This document shows positions 5,844 to 7,772 of a stretch of 7,772 nt of DNA, piece after piece. The DNA is from Methanosarcinales archaeon (GTDB lineage: Archaea > Halobacteriota > Methanosarcinia > Methanosarcinales > Methanocomedenaceae): positions 1 through 7,772 of the forward strand of contig JAUWTY010000051.1 of NCBI GenBank assembly GCA_030614485.1, written 5' to 3'. The notes under the pieces are model-generated. The model was not told where the DNA came from and did not search any database. It saw only the letters and a program-made list of their open reading frames with translations. The translations under genes and the position numbers were made by a program. Within the stretch, counting starts at the first letter, position 1. Each line of letters starts with the position of its first letter.

Positions 5844-6221
5844 ATGAATTTAAATGCAACTTTTATTTCAGGAAGGACTGTTAACCAGGGTTGTAACCTG
5901 GAAAACAAGACTTCGCAAGCGTATTTTGATGCTGCAGCGTATTGTGAGATGAACTCAAAAGATGCCAGTTCGTTAGGTGTTGAGCCCGGAAACAATGTCA
6001 AGGTAACTACTGATCACGGAAGTGTCGTAGTGCCGATGGCAATTTGTGATGGCAACCCTGATGGTTTGGTGTTCATACCCATGGGACCATGGGCCAATGC
6101 GGTTGTAGACCCGGATACAAAAGGATGCGGAATGCCAGGATTTAAGGGTATTTCAGCAGTCGTTGAGCCAACTGATGAAAAAGCACCGACCATGCCTGAA
6201 CTCATGGCCAGGTTAAAATGA
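5844..6221 (+). CDS. fwdD: Formylmethanofuran dehydrogenase subunit D
   Basis: The 125-aa protein is the small molybdopterin-dinucleotide-binding subunit of formylmethanofuran dehydrogenase. It corresponds to the C-terminal domain of larger molybdopterin enzymes and works with FwdB. Characteristic parts are LNATFISGRTVNQG at the start, LGVEPGNNVKVTTDHGSVVVP in the middle (beta-barrel fold), and VFIPMGPWANAVVDPDTKGCGMPGFKG near the end. Length matches the standalone subunit. It begins 6 nt after GAGGG, and it is followed at 12 nt by fwdB. The tungsten-type name (fwd) is used because the D-B-A order is that of the tungsten operon in Methanosarcina; the sequence does not show which metal is bound, so fmdD is possible. 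Confidence 0.92.
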   Translation: MNLNATFISGRTVNQGCNLENKTSQAYFDAAAYCEMNSKDASSLGVEPGNNVKVTTDHGSVVVPMAICDGNPDGLVFIPMGPWANAVVDPDTKGCGMPGFKGISAVVEPTDEKAPTMPELMARLK

Positions 6222-6233
6222 GGGAGGTAGGAT

Positions 6234-7535
6234 ATGATAATCAAAGATGTACTCTGTCCATTCTGCGGATGTCTGTGTGATGATCTGGCAGTGGAAGTGG
6301 AGAACAATAAGGTAGTGGATGTGAAACATGCCTGCAAGATAGGCGCAAGCAAGATCATGGGCCATGACAGGATCAAGGCGCCCATGATGCGGGACGACAA
6401 GAACGGTGAGTTCAGGGAAGTATCCTATGATGAGGCTATTAATGAGTCTGCAAAGATACTTGCCAATTCCAAGCGCCCACTGTTGTACGGCTGGGCCTCA
6501 GGCCTGTGCGAGATGATGGCGAAAGGTATCCTGCTCAACGAAGAGGTAGGAGGAATAATAGATAATACGGCCAGTGTGTGTCACGGACCTTCTGTTCTGG
6601 GTGTCCACGAGAAGGGGCTACCCACCGGTACCCTGGGCCAGTTCGCCAACAGGGCCGATCTGGTTGTGTTCTGGGGCTGCAACCCGGTACAAGCCCATCC
6701 CAGGCACATGAGCAGGTATTCAGTATTTAACAAAGGATTTTTCGCTAGCAAGGGACGTAGATCCAGAAAAGTCGTGGTATTTGATGTCAGAAAGACCGAT
6801 ACCGCCGAGATGGCTGATGAGTATGTACAGGTGAATCCGGGAGAGGACTATATTGTTATGTCTGCCCTGCGGGCAATTATTGCTGACAAAGCCGACGTGG
6901 TCCCGGATAGTGTTGGCGGTGTGCCCAAAGAGAAATTAGTTGAACTTGGAGAGGCCATGAAGGGTGCGAAGTACGGCATGGTATACTTCGGTATGGGTCT
7001 GACACAGAGCCGTGGTAAGTATAAGAACATCGATAATGCGGTGTCCCTTATCACTGAACTGAATGCCCATGGCAAGCACAGTATCCTACCCATGCGCGGT
7101 CATTATAATGTGACCGGATTCGGTCAGGTGTGCGCCTGGGAGACAGGTTTTGCCAATGCAGTGGATATGTCAAGGGGCATTCCATACTATAATCCGGGTG
7201 AGACATGTTCCAATGACCTGCTGATGCGGGAAGAGATCGATTCAGCTATGATCATTGCCGGGGATGCAGGAGCACATTTCCCTGCCCAGTCCATTGCCCG
7301 GATGAGCAAGGTGCCTGTAATACAGGTTGACCCGTTCCACAACCCGACAACCGAGATGGCAAATATCGTGATACCCACCAAGGTATCTGGCGTGGAACTG
7401 GAAGGTACAGCATATAGGATGGATTCTGTGAGTCTGCGGATGCGCAAGCTGGTGGATGTGGACTTCCCATCTGATGAAGAAGTGCTGGATAAGATAATTG
7501 CAAAGGTAAGAGAGATAAAGGGGGCTTCATCATGA
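6234..7535 (+). CDS. fwdB: Formylmethanofuran dehydrogenase subunit B (catalytic)
   Basis: The 433-aa protein is the catalytic subunit that, with FwdD, holds the tungsto- or molybdo-bispterin and reduces CO2 to formate, which the FwdA site then joins to methanofuran. The N-terminus has a 4Fe-4S motif: C8, C11 and C15 in CPFCGCLCDD, then C34 in KHACKIG. C116 in NTASVCHGPSVLG is the position of the metal-ligating Cys (selenocysteine in some methanogens); here the codon is TGT, an ordinary cysteine. Further pterin-binding patterns include VFWGCNPVQAHPRHMSRYS and the GDAGAHFP loop. Length matches the family. Ribosome binding site GGGAGG lies just upstream of ATG 6234. Its stop overlaps the start of fwdA in ATGA, indicating translational coupling. 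Confidence 0.95.
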   Translation: MIIKDVLCPFCGCLCDDLAVEVENNKVVDVKHACKIGASKIMGHDRIKAPMMRDDKNGEFREVSYDEAINESAKILANSKRPLLYGWASGLCEMMAKGILLNEEVGGIIDNTASVCHGPSVLGVHEKGLPTGTLGQFANRADLVVFWGCNPVQAHPRHMSRYSVFNKGFFASKGRRSRKVVVFDVRKTDTAEMADEYVQVNPGEDYIVMSALRAIIADKADVVPDSVGGVPKEKLVELGEAMKGAKYGMVYFGMGLTQSRGKYKNIDNAVSLITELNAHGKHSILPMRGHYNVTGFGQVCAWETGFANAVDMSRGIPYYNPGETCSNDLLMREEIDSAMIIAGDAGAHFPAQSIARMSKVPVIQVDPFHNPTTEMANIVIPTKVSGVELEGTAYRMDSVSLRMRKLVDVDFPSDEEVLDKIIAKVREIKGASS

Positions 7536-7772
7536 GTGAAATGCGAATCAAGAACGCAACAGTGTATGACCCTATCAATAATATCAACGGGGATATGATG
7601 GATATTGCCGTTAAGGACGGCAAGATAGTAGACAGTGTAAGTGGCAGTGCCCAGACCATAGATGCCGGAGGCCGGCTGGTCTATCCGGGCGGTGTGGACG
7701 CACATACCCATATTGCAGGCAGTAAGGTGAATGTGGGTCGTATTATGCGGCCTGATGATTCACGCCTGAACC
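7532..7772 (+). CDS. fwdA: Formylmethanofuran dehydrogenase subunit A, N-terminal part, cut by window edge
   Basis: The first 80 residues are visible. FwdA is an amidohydrolase-type metalloenzyme with a binuclear zinc site that condenses formate with methanofuran. The fragment shows the N-terminal beta domain (MRIKNATVYDPINNINGDMMDIAVKDGKIV), then the metal-binding H58-x-H60 in GGVDAHTHIAGSKVN, followed by GRIMRPDDS, all typical of FwdA. The carboxylated lysine and the other histidines lie outside the window. It overlaps fwdB by 4 bp (ATGA). A further fwd gene such as fwdC is expected after it. Confidence 0.93.
   Translation, partial: MSEMRIKNATVYDPINNINGDMMDIAVKDGKIVDSVSGSAQTIDAGGRLVYPGGVDAHTHIAGSKVNVGRIMRPDDSRLN

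Noticed and set aside
7187..7711. Minus-strand open frame (174 codons) opposite fwdB and fwdA
   Set aside because: It is antisense to two conserved genes and has no family features; the frame is open because of codon bias on the other strand.

Overview
The window looks like the chromosome of a methanogenic or methane-oxidising archaeon, most likely of the Methanosarcinales or a relative such as ANME-2. The evidence is a formylmethanofuran dehydrogenase operon in the order fwdD-fwdB-fwdA, an archaeal translation factor aIF1, an archaetidylinositol-type lipid synthase, an archaeal alanine dehydrogenase-like protein, TATA-box promoters and Shine-Dalgarno sites of the GGAGGTGA type. No rRNA, tRNA, insertion sequence, CRISPR array or phage gene was seen. 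Species cannot be fixed from the sequence alone.

Layout. Positions 1-1158 hold the 3' part of a polytopic membrane protein resembling an ABC-2 permease, open at the left edge. It is followed by a CDP-alcohol phosphatidyltransferase (1180-1764), probably archaetidylinositol phosphate synthase. This meets a minus-strand cluster end to end, with 2 bp between stop codons. The cluster, read from right to left, is iscS (cysteine desulfurase), iscU (Fe-S scaffold) and an XRE-type regulator with paired CxxC motifs. Further right on the minus strand is aIF1 (3866-4174). It is divergent from a DUF192 protein (4251-4598) across a short, nearly symmetric AT-rich promoter. An ornithine cyclodeaminase/alanine dehydrogenase family gene (4661-5647) follows.

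A 196-bp intergenic region (5648-5843) precedes fwdD. It has a TATA-like box and then three tandem repeats of 36-40 nt plus a partial fourth copy. fwdD, fwdB and the start of fwdA (cut by the right edge) follow as a tightly packed operon.

How the genes work together. FwdDBA, with further subunits expected outside the window, forms the enzyme that interconverts CO2 and formylmethanofuran, the C1 entry or exit step of methanogenesis. This enzyme carries Fe-S clusters and a tungsto- or molybdopterin, and IscS/IscU next door make Fe-S clusters. The two points most worth following up are the tandem repeats in the probable fwd leader and the cysteine-rich regulator co-encoded with iscSU.
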